A DNA stretch of 64,000 nucleotides from Telmatospirillum sp. J64-1 (GTDB lineage: Bacteria > Pseudomonadota > Alphaproteobacteria > Rhodospirillales > Magnetospirillaceae). The notes under the pieces were generated by a model. That model did not search any database and was not told the DNA's origin. It was given only the letters and a program-made list of their open reading frames with translations. The translations under genes were made by a program, and so were the position numbers. Location: NCBI RefSeq assembly GCF_006980715.1, contig NZ_SBHN01000002.1, positions 62,001 through 126,000 on the forward strand. The letters are read 5' to 3'. This document shows, in pieces, positions 16,807-26,389 of the stretch. Each line of letters opens with the position of its first letter. The stretch's first letter is position 1.

Positions 16807-17925
16807 ATGGCGAAGAAACTGGCTCTCCTACGTCGCAAGCCGTCAGCACCAAACATTGAATCTTCGGCCATTCTCAATGCCTTGGCCTCGGCAGTGATCG
16901 TGGTGGATGAAGAAGGGGTCATCCATTACGTCAATTCCGGAGCGGAACATCTCTTCGAATCCAGCGCCGCCCATCTCTGCGGCATGGCGCTGAGCGACCT
17001 GCTGCCCCATGACAGCCCGATCTTCTCGCTGGTGCTGCAGTCCCTGACCTCCGAATCCATGGTTTCGGAATACGGCATCACCCTGGACACGCCGCGCACC
17101 GGCCATCGCGTCATCAATGTGCAGGTCTCGACCCTGCCCGAAGTTCCGGGCTGGGTCGTCATCGCCATCAACGAGCAATCCATCGCGCTGAAGATCGGCC
17201 AGCAGCTTTCCAGCCGCAACGCCGCCCGCTCCGTCACCGGCATGGCCGCCGTGCTGGCTCACGAGATCAAGAATCCGCTGTCGGGCATTCGTGGCGCGGC
17301 GCAGCTTCTGGAACAGAATGCCGAGCCCGAGGACCAGACGCTGACCCGCCTGATCTGCGACGAGGCCGACCGTATCGTCGCCCTGGTGGACCGCATGGAG
17401 GTCTTCTCCGACGAGCGTCCGCTCGACCGGGGCCCGGTCAACATCCATCGCGTGCTCGAGCATGTGCGTCGCGTGGCGGAGAACGGTTTCGCCCGCCGCG
17501 TCCGTTTCCATGAACATTACGATCCTTCGCTGCCGGCGGTGCTGGGCAACCGCGACCAGTTGGTCCAGGTCTTCCTGAACCTGATCAAGAATGCCGCCGA
17601 GGCGGTGCCCGAGGACGGAGGAGAGATCGTCCTGTCCACCGCCTATCAGCATGGCGTCCGCCTGGCGGTGCCGGGCAGCGACATGCGCGTGCATCTGCCG
17701 CTGCTGGTTTCGGTCACGGATAACGGGCCGGGCATTCCCGAGGATCTGCGTCCCCATCTCTTCGATCCCTTCGTCACCACCAAGGCGTCGGGGACCGGGC
17801 TGGGGCTGGCACTGGTCGCGAAGATCGTCGGCGATCACGGGGGGATCATCGAAGTGGACAGCCAACCTCGACGGACCTCCTTCAAAGTGATGCTGCCCAT
17901 GGTCCAAAACGAGGATAACTACTGA
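16807..17925 (+). CDS. ntrB: nitrogen regulation sensor kinase NtrB
   Basis: This cytoplasmic histidine kinase/phosphatase acts on NtrC in response to PII. Over 372 residues it has a PAS-like domain (about 20-120), the phosphorylated His152 in [20 protein letters not shown], the N box [12 protein letters not shown], and the G boxes [10 protein letters not shown] and [12 protein letters not shown]. It has no membrane segment, as expected for NtrB. Its stop overlaps the ntrC start (TGATG). Confidence 0.97.
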   Translation: MAKKLALLRRKPSAPNIESSAILNALASAVIVVDEEGVIHYVNSGAEHLFESSAAHLCGMALSDLLPHDSPIFSLVLQSLTSESMVSEYGITLDTPRTGHRVINVQVSTLPEVPGWVVIAINEQSIALKIGQQLSSRNAARSVTGMAAVLAHEIKNPLSGIRGAAQLLEQNAEPEDQTLTRLICDEADRIVALVDRMEVFSDERPLDRGPVNIHRVLEHVRRVAENGFARRVRFHEHYDPSLPAVLGNRDQLVQVFLNLIKNAAEAVPEDGGEIVLSTAYQHGVRLAVPGSDMRVHLPLLVSVTDNGPGIPEDLRPHLFDPFVTTKASGTGLGLALVAKIVGDHGGIIEVDSQPRRTSFKVMLPMVQNEDNY

Positions 17926-19367
17926 TGTCGCCTTCGACTATCCTGGTTGCCGACGATGATCGCGGCATCCGCACCGTCCTTTCCCAAGCCCTGGGCCGCG
18001 CCGGCTATGAAGTGCGCAGCACGGGCAATGCCTCGACGCTGTGGCGCTGGGTGGCGGATGGCGAAGGCGATCTGGTCATCACCGACGTGGTGATGCCCGA
18101 CGAGAACGGCCTCGACCTCATTCCGCGCATCAAGAAGATCCGCCCGGACCTGCGCGTCATCGTCATGAGCGCCCAGAACACCCTGCTGACGGCGGTGAAG
18201 GCGACCCAGCGCGGCGCTTTCGAATACATGCCCAAGCCCTTCGACCTGAAGGAACTGGTCGGCGTGGTGCAGCGCGCCCTTTCCTTGCCCAAGGCCAGCG
18301 CCAGCGAGCCGGTGAGCCAGGAGGAAGAGGAAAAGCTGCCGCTGATCGGCCGCTCCCCGGCGATGCAGGAAATCTACCGCACCCTGGCGCGCCTGATGGG
18401 CACCGACCTGACGGTGATGATCAACGGCGAGTCGGGCACCGGCAAGGAACTGGTCGCCCGCGCCCTGCACAATTACGGCAAGCGGCGCAACGGCCCCTTC
18501 GTGGCCGTCAACATGGGCGCCATTCCGCGTGAACTGATCGAGTCCGAGCTGTTCGGCCATGAGAAGGGCGCCTTCACCGGCGCCACGGCGCGCGCCGCCG
18601 GCCGCTTCGAGCAGGCCGAGGGCGGCACGCTGTTCCTCGACGAAATCGGCGACATGCCGCCCGAGGCGCAGACCCGCCTGCTGCGCGTGCTGCAGGAAGG
18701 GGAATACACCACCGTCGGAGGGCGCACGCCGATCCGCGCCAATGTGCGCATCGTCGCCGCTACCCACCGCGACCTGACCCAGCTGATCCGCCAGGGCCTG
18801 TTCCGCGAGGACTTGTTCTATCGCCTGAACGTGGTGCCGATCCGCCTGCCGCCCCTGCGTGAGCGCGTGGAGGACATTCCCGAACTGGCCCGCCACTTCC
18901 TGACCCTCGTCACCAACGAGGGCCTGCCGCCCAAGCAATTGGACGGGGTCGCCATGGACCGGCTGAAGCGCCATCGCTGGCCGGGCAATGTGCGCGAACT
19001 GGAGAACCTGATGCGGCGCCTGGCGGCCCTCTATTCCCAGGAAGTCCTGGGGATCGAGGTGATCGAGGCCGAATTGTCGGGCACTTCGCCGATGACCGAA
19101 TCCTCCGGCCCCATCGAGGGCGAAGGGCTGAGCGGAGCAGTCGAGCGCCATCTGCGGGAATATTTCGCCGCCCATGACGACGGCCTGCCGGCGGCGGGCC
19201 TCTACGACCGCATCCTGCGCGAGGTGGAACGCCCGCTCATTACCCTGGCGCTCGACGCGACGAAGGGCAACCAGATCAAGGCCGCCCATGTCCTGGGCCT
19301 GAACCGCAACACCCTGCGCAAGAAGATCCGCGATCTGGACATACAGGTGGTGCGGGGTTTGAAATAG
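17925..19367 (+). CDS. ntrC: nitrogen regulation response regulator NtrC
   Basis: This sigma-54 enhancer-binding protein activates nitrogen assimilation genes when phosphorylated by NtrB. The 480-residue protein has a receiver domain with Asp54 (ITDVVMP). Its AAA+ domain has Walker A GESGTGKE near residue 168, the intact GAFTGA loop that contacts sigma-54, and [13 protein letters not shown] Fis-type C-terminal helix-turn-helix reads [20 protein letters not shown]. All key elements are present. It is one base overlapped with ntrB and 6 bases before ntrY. Confidence 0.98.
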   Translation: MSPSTILVADDDRGIRTVLSQALGRAGYEVRSTGNASTLWRWVADGEGDLVITDVVMPDENGLDLIPRIKKIRPDLRVIVMSAQNTLLTAVKATQRGAFEYMPKPFDLKELVGVVQRALSLPKASASEPVSQEEEEKLPLIGRSPAMQEIYRTLARLMGTDLTVMINGESGTGKELVARALHNYGKRRNGPFVAVNMGAIPRELIESELFGHEKGAFTGATARAAGRFEQAEGGTLFLDEIGDMPPEAQTRLLRVLQEGEYTTVGGRTPIRANVRIVAATHRDLTQLIRQGLFREDLFYRLNVVPIRLPPLRERVEDIPELARHFLTLVTNEGLPPKQLDGVAMDRLKRHRWPGNVRELENLMRRLAALYSQEVLGIEVIEAELSGTSPMTESSGPIEGEGLSGAVERHLREYFAAHDDGLPAAGLYDRILREVERPLITLALDATKGNQIKAAHVLGLNRNTLRKKIRDLDIQVVRGLK

Positions 19368-19373
19368 GTTTCC

Positions 19374-21629
19374 GTGGTGGTACCCATCGCCAATTCCTCC
19401 CTGCGCAGGTTCGTGCATAGCCTAGCGCTGTGGTCCCGGCAGGTAGGATTGGGACGCAAGCTGGCCATCGCCCTGATGGTGGCGGCCATCCTGTCGGGGT
19501 TCCTGACCTATGGCGCCTTTGCCGGATGGCTGCCCTATGCCGGTCCGACCGAGGTCCTGATCCTGCTCAACATCGACCTGGTGCTGTTGCTGGCGCTGGG
19601 GGCGATCGTGGCGCGGCGCCTTGTGCGTATCTGGGTCTACCGGCGCAGCGGTTCGGCAGGATCGCGGCTGCATGTGCGCCTGGTCTTCCTGTTCAGTCTG
19701 GTGGCGGTGACGCCGACCATCCTGATGACCGTCTTCTCGGCGCTGTTCTTCAATTTCGGCCTGCAAACCTGGTTCTCCGAGCGCGTCCGCACGGCACTCG
19801 AAGAGAGCAAGGCGGTGGCGGTGGCCTATCTCGAGGAACACCAGCGGGTCATTGTTGGCGACCTGCTGGCCATGGCCAACGACATCAACCGCGAAGGCCC
19901 CGAACTTTTCCGCAGCCGCGAGGCGCTGAACCAGATCGTCTCCTCCCAGGCCGCCATCCGCGCCCTGACCGAGGCGGTGGTCTTCGATTCCGAACGCCGG
20001 GTCCTGGCGCGGTCGGGCTTCTCCTTCGCCATCGAGATGTCCATCGACACCATTCCCTATTGGGCATTGGAGCGGGCGGCGCGGGGCGATGTGCCGGTCA
20101 TGACCACCGACACCGAAGACCGCGTGCGCGCCCTGGTCCAGCTGGGGGGGGACCTGTCGCCCATCTATCTCTATGTCGGCCGCTTCATCGATCCCAAGGT
20201 GGTCGGCCATGTGGATCGTGCCGCCAGCGCCGTCGCCGAGTTCGAGCGCCTGGAAGGCAACCGGTCGGACATCGAGATCACCTTCACCATGATCTTCGTA
20301 CTGGTGGCCTTACTGCTGCTGCTGGCGGCGGTCTGGGTCGGCCTCAGCTATGCCACCCAGTTGGCGCGGCCCATTGCCGACCTGATCGATGCCGCCGAGC
20401 GGGTGAGGGCGGGCGACCTGGGGGCCCGGGTCGGCGAGACGGCGGCGGACGAACTGGGTTCGCTGGGCCGCGCCTTCAACCGCATGACCCAGCAATTGGA
20501 CAGCCAGCGACGCGACCTGATCGAGGCCAACAGGGAACTGGATGAACGCCGCCGCTTCACCGAGACGGTGCTGGCCGGTGTTTCCGCCGGCGTCATCGGC
20601 CTGGACACCGAGGCACGGGTCCATCTGCCCAACCGTTCGGCGGCGGAATTCCTGGAAATGGAACCCGAAGCCATGACCGGGCTGCCGCTGTCGGAGCTGT
20701 TGCCGGAAGCCGCGGAACTGGTGGAAACCGTGATGCGCCGCCCGGACCGGCCCGTCCAGGCGGAACTCCGCATCACCCGCCAGGGCCGGCCGCGCACCCT
20801 GCTGGTCCGCCTCGCTTCCGAACGCCTGGGATCGGAAGTCGTGGGCTATGTGGCCACCTTCGACGACATCACCGAACTGCTCTCGGCCCAGCGCAAGGCC
20901 GCCTGGGCCGATGTGGCCCGCCGTATCGCCCATGAGATCAAGAATCCGCTGACCCCGATCCAGCTTTCCGCCGAGCGGCTGAAACGTAAATACCTCAAAG
21001 AGATACAGAGTGATCCTGAGACATTCGTTACCTGTGCCGACACCATCATCCGCCAAGTGGGCGATATCGGGCGCATGGTCGACGAATTCTCCTCCTTCGC
21101 CCGCATGCCCGCTCCGGTGATGAAGCAGGCCGATCTCGGCGATCTGGTGCGCCAGACGGTCTTCCTGACCCGCAACGGCTATCCGGATGTCGCCTTCGAA
21201 ACCGAACTGCCTGCGGGAAAAGTCGAATTGTCCTGCGATATCAGGTTGATAGGGCAGGCCCTGACCAATCTGCTGAAGAATTCCGTCGAGGCCATCCAGG
21301 GGCGCAAGGATGCCGATGCACCGCCCGGTCTGGTGCGGACCAGGCTGGTCGTCGAGAAGGACCATGTGGCGATCCTGGTCGAGGACAACGGTAAGGGGCT
21401 GCCCAAGGAAGAGCGCGACCGCCTGACCGAGCCCTATGTCACCACCCGCGCGAAGGGAACCGGCTTGGGCCTTGCCATTGTGAAGAAAATCATGGAAGAC
21501 CATGGCGGTGGCCTCATTCTTGAAGACATGCCCGAAGGGGGCGCACGGGTCGGACTGATCTTTACCGGACCCGATATGGTTGCAATGACAGCTACGACGG
21601 AAGCGGAAGAAGCCAGTCATGGCGCATGA
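19374..21629 (+). CDS. ntrY: membrane sensor kinase NtrY
   Basis: This 751-residue membrane-bound histidine kinase is the partner of NtrX. Three hydrophobic segments lie in the first 140 residues, followed by a periplasmic region and a fourth segment (MIFVLVALLLLLAAVWVGL). HAMP and PAS domains follow, then the phospho-acceptor His near residue 520 ([21 protein letters not shown]) and the ATPase boxes VEDNGKGLP and GTGLGLAIVKKI. The start is GTG at 19374, 6 bases after ntrC. In alphaproteobacteria NtrYX responds to nitrogen and redox status and affects envelope and motility. The end overlaps ntrX by 11 bases. Confidence 0.96.
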   Translation: MVVPIANSSLRRFVHSLALWSRQVGLGRKLAIALMVAAILSGFLTYGAFAGWLPYAGPTEVLILLNIDLVLLLALGAIVARRLVRIWVYRRSGSAGSRLHVRLVFLFSLVAVTPTILMTVFSALFFNFGLQTWFSERVRTALEESKAVAVAYLEEHQRVIVGDLLAMANDINREGPELFRSREALNQIVSSQAAIRALTEAVVFDSERRVLARSGFSFAIEMSIDTIPYWALERAARGDVPVMTTDTEDRVRALVQLGGDLSPIYLYVGRFIDPKVVGHVDRAASAVAEFERLEGNRSDIEITFTMIFVLVALLLLLAAVWVGLSYATQLARPIADLIDAAERVRAGDLGARVGETAADELGSLGRAFNRMTQQLDSQRRDLIEANRELDERRRFTETVLAGVSAGVIGLDTEARVHLPNRSAAEFLEMEPEAMTGLPLSELLPEAAELVETVMRRPDRPVQAELRITRQGRPRTLLVRLASERLGSEVVGYVATFDDITELLSAQRKAAWADVARRIAHEIKNPLTPIQLSAERLKRKYLKEIQSDPETFVTCADTIIRQVGDIGRMVDEFSSFARMPAPVMKQADLGDLVRQTVFLTRNGYPDVAFETELPAGKVELSCDIRLIGQALTNLLKNSVEAIQGRKDADAPPGLVRTRLVVEKDHVAILVEDNGKGLPKEERDRLTEPYVTTRAKGTGLGLAIVKKIMEDHGGGLILEDMPEGGARVGLIFTGPDMVAMTATTEAEEASHGA

Positions 21630-23016
21630 CATTCTGATCGTCGATGACGAAGCCGATATTCGGATGCTGATTTCCGGCATCCTGGAGGATGAAGGCTACA
21701 GTACCCGGCAAGCCGGCGATGCCGACCAAGCGCTGGAAGCCATCCAGGGACGGCGGCCGAGCCTGGTGATTCTCGACATCTGGCTGCAAGGCAGCCGCCT
21801 CGATGGCCTGGGGATCCTGGACGCCATCAAGCGCGACCATCCGCTGGTGCCGGTGGTGATGATCAGCGGCCACGGCACGGTGGAAACCGCCGTCGGCGCC
21901 ATCAAGCGCGGTGCCTACGACTTCATCGAGAAGCCCTTCGAGTCCGACCGCCTGCTGCTGATCGTCGAACGCGCCATCGAGGCCGCGCGCCTGCGCCGCG
22001 AGAACGAGGAATTGAAAAGCCGGGCAGGGGCCGGTGACGAATTGCTTGGGCAAAGCGCGCCGTTGATCCAGGTGCGCCAGGCGCTGGAAAAGGTCGCTCC
22101 GACCGGCTCCCGCGTCCTGATCACCGGCCCGGCGGGCAGCGGCAAGGAAGTGGCCGCCCGCATGCTCCATTCCCGCTCGCGCCGCTCCCAGGGACCGCTG
22201 GTCGTGCTGAACTGCGCTGCCATGCATCCCGACCGCATGGAGATCGAACTCTTCGGCATGGAAAGCGGCCATGACGCGCCGGACAGCCCGCGCAAGACCG
22301 GTACGCTGGAACAGGCCCATGGCGGCACGCTGGTGCTGGACGAAGTGGCCGACATGCCCCTGGAAACGCAGGGCAAGATCGTGCGCGTGCTGCAGGAGCA
22401 ATCCTTCGAGCGGGTCGGCGGCTCGCGGCGCGTCGAGGTCGATGTGCGCGTCGTCGCCACCACCAACCGCGATCTCCAGGCCGAAATCGCCGCCGGACGC
22501 TTCCGCGAGGATCTGTTCTACCGGCTGAACGTGGTGCCGATCCGCATGCCGTCCTTGCGTGAGCGGCGCGAGGACATCCCGTTGCTGGCCCGTCATTTCA
22601 TGGCCCGCGCCGCCCAGGCCGCGGGCCTGCCCGCCCGGCCTTTGGGCGAGGACGCCCTGGCCGCGCTTCAAGGTTATGAATGGCCGGGCAATGTACGGCA
22701 GTTGCGCAATGTCATGGATTGGGTCCTGATCATGGCGCCGGGCGACGCGCGGGAGCCGATCCGCGCCGACATGCTGCCCGCTGAAATCGGCGCCATCACG
22801 CCCAATGTCCTGCGCTGGGAGAAGTCGGGAGAAATCATGACCCTGCCGCTGCGCGAGGCCCGCGAGATGTTCGAACGCGAATATCTGCTTGCCCAAGTCA
22901 CCCGTTTTGGCGGCAATATCTCCCGTACCGCGGCCTTCATCGGGATGGAACGTTCCGCCCTGCACCGCAAGCTGAAGATGCTCGGTGTGGCCGACGAGAA
23001 GGTACGGAGCGTCTAG
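21619..23016 (+). CDS. ntrX: response regulator NtrX
   Basis: The 465-residue NtrC-like regulator has a receiver domain with Asp53 (VILDIWL). Its AAA+ domain has Walker A GPAGSGKE near residue 170 and GGTLVLDEVADM, and there is a C-terminal Fis-like helix-turn-helix (GNISRTAAFIGMERSALHRKL). The sigma-54-contacting GAFTGA loop is missing: in its place stands GMESGHDAPDSPRKTG. This loss is known for alphaproteobacterial NtrX, so it probably acts without sigma-54. It is translationally coupled to ntrY. Confidence 0.96.
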   Translation: MAHDILIVDDEADIRMLISGILEDEGYSTRQAGDADQALEAIQGRRPSLVILDIWLQGSRLDGLGILDAIKRDHPLVPVVMISGHGTVETAVGAIKRGAYDFIEKPFESDRLLLIVERAIEAARLRRENEELKSRAGAGDELLGQSAPLIQVRQALEKVAPTGSRVLITGPAGSGKEVAARMLHSRSRRSQGPLVVLNCAAMHPDRMEIELFGMESGHDAPDSPRKTGTLEQAHGGTLVLDEVADMPLETQGKIVRVLQEQSFERVGGSRRVEVDVRVVATTNRDLQAEIAAGRFREDLFYRLNVVPIRMPSLRERREDIPLLARHFMARAAQAAGLPARPLGEDALAALQGYEWPGNVRQLRNVMDWVLIMAPGDAREPIRADMLPAEIGAITPNVLRWEKSGEIMTLPLREAREMFEREYLLAQVTRFGGNISRTAAFIGMERSALHRKLKMLGVADEKVRSV

Positions 23017-23149
23017 AGCAAGTTTATCCCTTGCGCGAAAGAGCCGCGCTTTGAAGCCCGAGCCCCGCCAGGGGGCCGCCCACTTGCCCGGGAAGAGAGG
23101 CGATGGGGGGCGTGTCGAGCGCGGCACGAAACGCTGTTAGGAGCAATTT

Positions 23150-24526
23150 ATGAAGGTGATCGTCTGCGGCGCCGGTCAGGTGGGCTTCAACATCGCCCAC
23201 TACCTGGCCAGCGAGAACAACGACGTGACCGTGATCGACCAGCGCCCGGAACTGATCCGCAAGATCAGCGATACGCTGGACGTGCAGGCGGTGCTTGGCT
23301 ATGCCTCCCACCCGACGGTGCTGGAGCAGGCAGGCGCCGGAGACGCCGACATGATCGTCGCCGTGACCCATGCCGACGAAGTGAACATGATCGCCTGCCA
23401 AGTGGCCCATTCCCTGTTCAACGTTCCCACCAAGATCGCCCGCGTCCGCAATCAGAGCTACCTCCAGCCGGTCTGGGCCAATCTCTTCTCGCGCGAGAAC
23501 ATGCCGATCGACGTGATCATCTCGCCCGAGATCGAGGTCGCGCGGGCCATCAACAGACGCCTGCAAGTGCCTGGAGCGCTTGAAGTCATTCCGCTCGCCA
23601 ACGACAAGGTGAGGCTGATCGGCGTGCGCTGTTCCGAGGAATGCCCGCTGATCAACACGCCCTTGCGCCAGTTGACCGTGCTGTTCCCGGACCTGAACAT
23701 CGTCATCATCGGCATCGTCCGCCAGGGCCGTGCCCTGGTGCCCACCCCCGACGACCAGATGCTATGCGGCGACGAGGTCTATTTCGTCGTCGACACCTCC
23801 CATACCGACCGGGCGATGAGCGCCTTCGGCCATGAGGAGCAGGAAGCCCGCCGCGTGCTGATCCTGGGCGGCGGCAATATCGGCCTCTTCCTGGCGCAGC
23901 AGCTGGAGGCGACCCATCAGGGCGTCAACGTCAAGGTCATCGAGCTTGAGCGCGAGCGGGCCGAATATGTCGCCAAGACCCTGCATCACACGGTGGTGCT
24001 GAATGGCGACGTCCTCGATCCCGAGATCCTGGATGAAGCCAATGTCCGTAAGGTCGAGACGGTCGTCGCCGTCACCAATGACGACGAGACTAACATCCTT
24101 TCCGCATTGCTGGCAAAACGCTTCGGCACCAAGCGCGCCATGGCGCTGATCAATAAGAACACCTACAACCCGCTGGTCAGTACGCTGGGCGTGGACGTGG
24201 TCATCAGCCCGCGCGCCATCACCGTGTCCACCATCCTCCAGCATGTGCGCCGGGGCCGCATCCATGCTGTCCATTCGCTGCATGAGGGCTTCGGCGAACT
24301 GATTGAGGCCGATGCGCTGGAGACCTCGCCGCTGGTGGGCAAGCCGCTGAAGGAGATCAAGCTGCCCAATGGCGTGCTGCTGGGCGCCATCGTCCGTGAC
24401 GGCCATGTCATCAGCCCGCGCGGCAATACCGTGGTGCAGACCGACGACAGGGTGGTACTCTTCTCCACGGCCGAGGCGGTGAAGAAGGTCGAGAAGATGT
24501 TCACGGTCCGGCTGGAATACTTCTAG
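23150..24526 (+). CDS. trkA: Trk potassium transport NAD-binding subunit TrkA
   Basis: This cytoplasmic regulatory subunit gates Trk-type potassium uptake. The 458-residue protein is a duplicated RCK unit: the first Rossmann fold starts KVIVCGAGQVGFNIAHYL, the second RRVLILGGGNIGLFLAQQL, and each is followed by a TrkA_C domain. The preceding gap of 133 bases separates it from ntrX, a linkage common in alphaproteobacteria. The membrane partner TrkH is not in the window. TAGGAGCAATTT precedes the ATG. Confidence 0.97.
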   Translation: MKVIVCGAGQVGFNIAHYLASENNDVTVIDQRPELIRKISDTLDVQAVLGYASHPTVLEQAGAGDADMIVAVTHADEVNMIACQVAHSLFNVPTKIARVRNQSYLQPVWANLFSRENMPIDVIISPEIEVARAINRRLQVPGALEVIPLANDKVRLIGVRCSEECPLINTPLRQLTVLFPDLNIVIIGIVRQGRALVPTPDDQMLCGDEVYFVVDTSHTDRAMSAFGHEEQEARRVLILGGGNIGLFLAQQLEATHQGVNVKVIELERERAEYVAKTLHHTVVLNGDVLDPEILDEANVRKVETVVAVTNDDETNILSALLAKRFGTKRAMALINKNTYNPLVSTLGVDVVISPRAITVSTILQHVRRGRIHAVHSLHEGFGELIEADALETSPLVGKPLKEIKLPNGVLLGAIVRDGHVISPRGNTVVQTDDRVVLFSTAEAVKKVEKMFTVRLEYF

Positions 24527-24534
24527 GAGCCGTC

Positions 24535-25389
24535 ATGTCGCGCATCATCTATGTGAATGGCCGTTACCAGCCCTATGCGGAGGCCAAGGTCCATGTGGAG
24601 GACCGGGGCTATCAGTTCGCCGACGGGGTGTACGAGGCCATTGCCGCGGTCAAGGGGCAGTTGGTGGACGAGGAGCGCCATCTCGACCGCCTGGACCGGT
24701 CGCTGCGGGAATTGCGCATGGCCCAGCCCATGGAGCGCGCGCCCCTGATGCTGGTGATGCGCGAGGTTATCCGCCGTAACGGCGTGCGGAACGGCTATGT
24801 CTATCTGCAGGTCACGCGCGGCGTCGCCCGGCGCGATCATGTTTTCCCGCTTCACGCCCGCCCAGGCCTGGTCATTTTCGCCCGCAGCAAGAAGCCGACG
24901 CCGCAGGCCGTTCTGGACCGGGGAATCGCCGTGGTCTCGGTTCCCGATATCCGCTGGAAACGCCGTGATATCAAATCCTTGTCGCTTCTTCCTAATGTCC
25001 TGGCAAAACAGGCGGCGAAGGAACAGGGGGCGTTCGAGGCCTGGCTGGTGGACGACGAGGGCTTCGTCACCGAAGGCTCGGCCACCAATGCCTGGATCAT
25101 CACCGGCGATGGTGAACTCGTTACCCGCGACGCCAGCAATGCCATCCTGAACGGCGTCACCCGCCGGGCCGTGCTGGAGCTTGCCGCCGAGCAGGGGCTG
25201 CGTCTGGTCGAGCGCGCCTTCACGCTGGAAGAAGCCAAGGCGGCACGCGAGGCTTTCATCACCAGCACCACCAACCATATCCTGCCGGTCACCCGCCTCG
25301 ACGGCGGCGCCATCGGCGACGGCAAACCCGGCGAAACCACCAAGCGCCTGCGCGCGCTCTATCTCGACGCCATCGGTCTGGGAGTTTAA
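24535..25389 (+). CDS. class IV PLP aminotransferase, D-amino-acid transaminase type
   Basis: The 284-residue fold-type IV PLP enzyme probably interconverts D-alanine and D-glutamate for cell-wall synthesis. The N-terminal IYVNGRYQPYAEAKVHVEDRGYQFADGVYE and the PLP-binding lysine in RRDIKSLSLLPNVLAKQ, followed by EGSATNAWII, match D-amino-acid aminotransferase. Branched-chain aminotransferase or aminodeoxychorismate lyase are the alternatives within the fold. It is 8 bases from trkA and 8 bases from the HAD gene, so it is co-transcribed. Confidence 0.88.
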   Translation: MSRIIYVNGRYQPYAEAKVHVEDRGYQFADGVYEAIAAVKGQLVDEERHLDRLDRSLRELRMAQPMERAPLMLVMREVIRRNGVRNGYVYLQVTRGVARRDHVFPLHARPGLVIFARSKKPTPQAVLDRGIAVVSVPDIRWKRRDIKSLSLLPNVLAKQAAKEQGAFEAWLVDDEGFVTEGSATNAWIITGDGELVTRDASNAILNGVTRRAVLELAAEQGLRLVERAFTLEEAKAAREAFITSTTNHILPVTRLDGGAIGDGKPGETTKRLRALYLDAIGLGV

Positions 25390-25397
25390 CGAAATCC

Positions 25398-26066
25398 ATG
25401 AAGCAACCGCGTGCCGTGATCTTCGACTGGGACAATACGCTGGTCGATAGCTGGGGCTGCATCCATGAAGCCCTGAACGCGACCATGCTCCATATGGGCC
25501 ATCCCGAATGGAGCCTGGAAGAGACGCGGGCGCGCGTGGCGCTGTCGCTGCGGGATCATTTCCCCATTCTCTTCGGCGATCGCTGGATGGAAGCGCGCGA
25601 CGTCTTCTATGCCAGCTTCGCCGCCGTCCATATCGAACGCCTGAAGCCGCTGCCGGGAGCCGCCGAAATGCTGCGCGGCCTGCATGAGGCGGGCCTCTAT
25701 CTCGCCGTGGTCAGCAACAAGAACGGCGCCTTCCTGCGCCGCGAGGCCGAGCATCTGGGCTGGACGCCCTATTTCGGGCGTCTGGTCGGGGCCACCGATG
25801 CCGCCCAGGACAAGCCCAGCGCCGCGCCGGTCTTCATGGCCCTGGAAGGATCGGGCATCGAACCGGGCGAGGATGTGTGGTTCCTCGGCGATGCGGTGGT
25901 GGACATGCAATGCGCGCTGGCGACCGGCTGCGTTCCCGTGCTCATGCGCGAGCATCGGCCGGGCGAGGGCGAGTTCGACGCCTATCCTCCCAAGCGTCAT
26001 GTAATCGGCTGTGGCGAATTTGCCGCCCTTGTGCATGAACTATCGGTTCCCATATCCCCGATTTGA
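25398..26066 (+). CDS. HAD-family phosphatase
   Basis: The 222-residue protein is a haloacid-dehalogenase-type hydrolase of the phosphoglycolate-phosphatase-like branch. Motif I is VIFDWDNTLVDSW with nucleophilic Asp and acid/base Asp, the motif II region is LAVVSNKNGAFLRREAEHLGW, and the motif IV region is WFLGDAVVDMQCALATG. A helical cap lies between about residues 20 and 95. The substrate is unknown. The gene is the last of the trkA-dat run before a hairpin and hfq. Confidence 0.88.
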   Translation: MKQPRAVIFDWDNTLVDSWGCIHEALNATMLHMGHPEWSLEETRARVALSLRDHFPILFGDRWMEARDVFYASFAAVHIERLKPLPGAAEMLRGLHEAGLYLAVVSNKNGAFLRREAEHLGWTPYFGRLVGATDAAQDKPSAAPVFMALEGSGIEPGEDVWFLGDAVVDMQCALATGCVPVLMREHRPGEGEFDAYPPKRHVIGCGEFAALVHELSVPISPI

Positions 26067-26085
26067 TGCTAACGACTTCCGTTCG

Positions 26086-26116
26086 GGGGCAGGGTAATTC
26101 CTGTCCCATTTCCTTG
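26086..26116 (+). terminator. possible terminator between HAD gene and hfq
   Basis: GGGGCAGG pairs with CCTGTCCC (one G-T pair) around GTAATT, followed by a short pyrimidine-rich ATTTCCTT. The T tract is poor, so it may be only partly effective. Confidence 0.4.
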
Positions 26117-26140
26117 GGGCAATAACAACGGGCAACACCC

Positions 26141-26389
26141 ATGTCGGAAAAATCCCAAAATGTTCAGGACGTCTTCCTGAATTACATCCGCAAGAACAAG
26201 ACCCCGGTCACGATCTTCCTGGTCAACGGGGTGAAGCTCCAGGGGATCGTCACCTGGTTCGATAATTTCTCCGTCCTGCTGCGCCGGGACGGCCATACCC
26301 AGCTCGTCTACAAGCACGCCATTTCCACGGTCATGCCGTCGGCGCCCGTCCAGCTTTTCGACGGCGGTAAAGAAGCCGGCGAAGAATAA
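26141..26389 (+). CDS. hfq: RNA chaperone Hfq
   Basis: This 82-residue Sm-like hexamer pairs small RNAs with mRNAs. It has the Sm1 region [40 protein letters not shown] and the Sm2 motif [10 protein letters not shown], with the conserved YKHA. The short C-terminal tail (GGKEAGEE) is typical of alphaproteobacteria. Its TAA is immediately followed by the hflX GTG, as in the conserved hfq-hflX pair. Confidence 0.98.
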   Translation: MSEKSQNVQDVFLNYIRKNKTPVTIFLVNGVKLQGIVTWFDNFSVLLRRDGHTQLVYKHAISTVMPSAPVQLFDGGKEAGEE

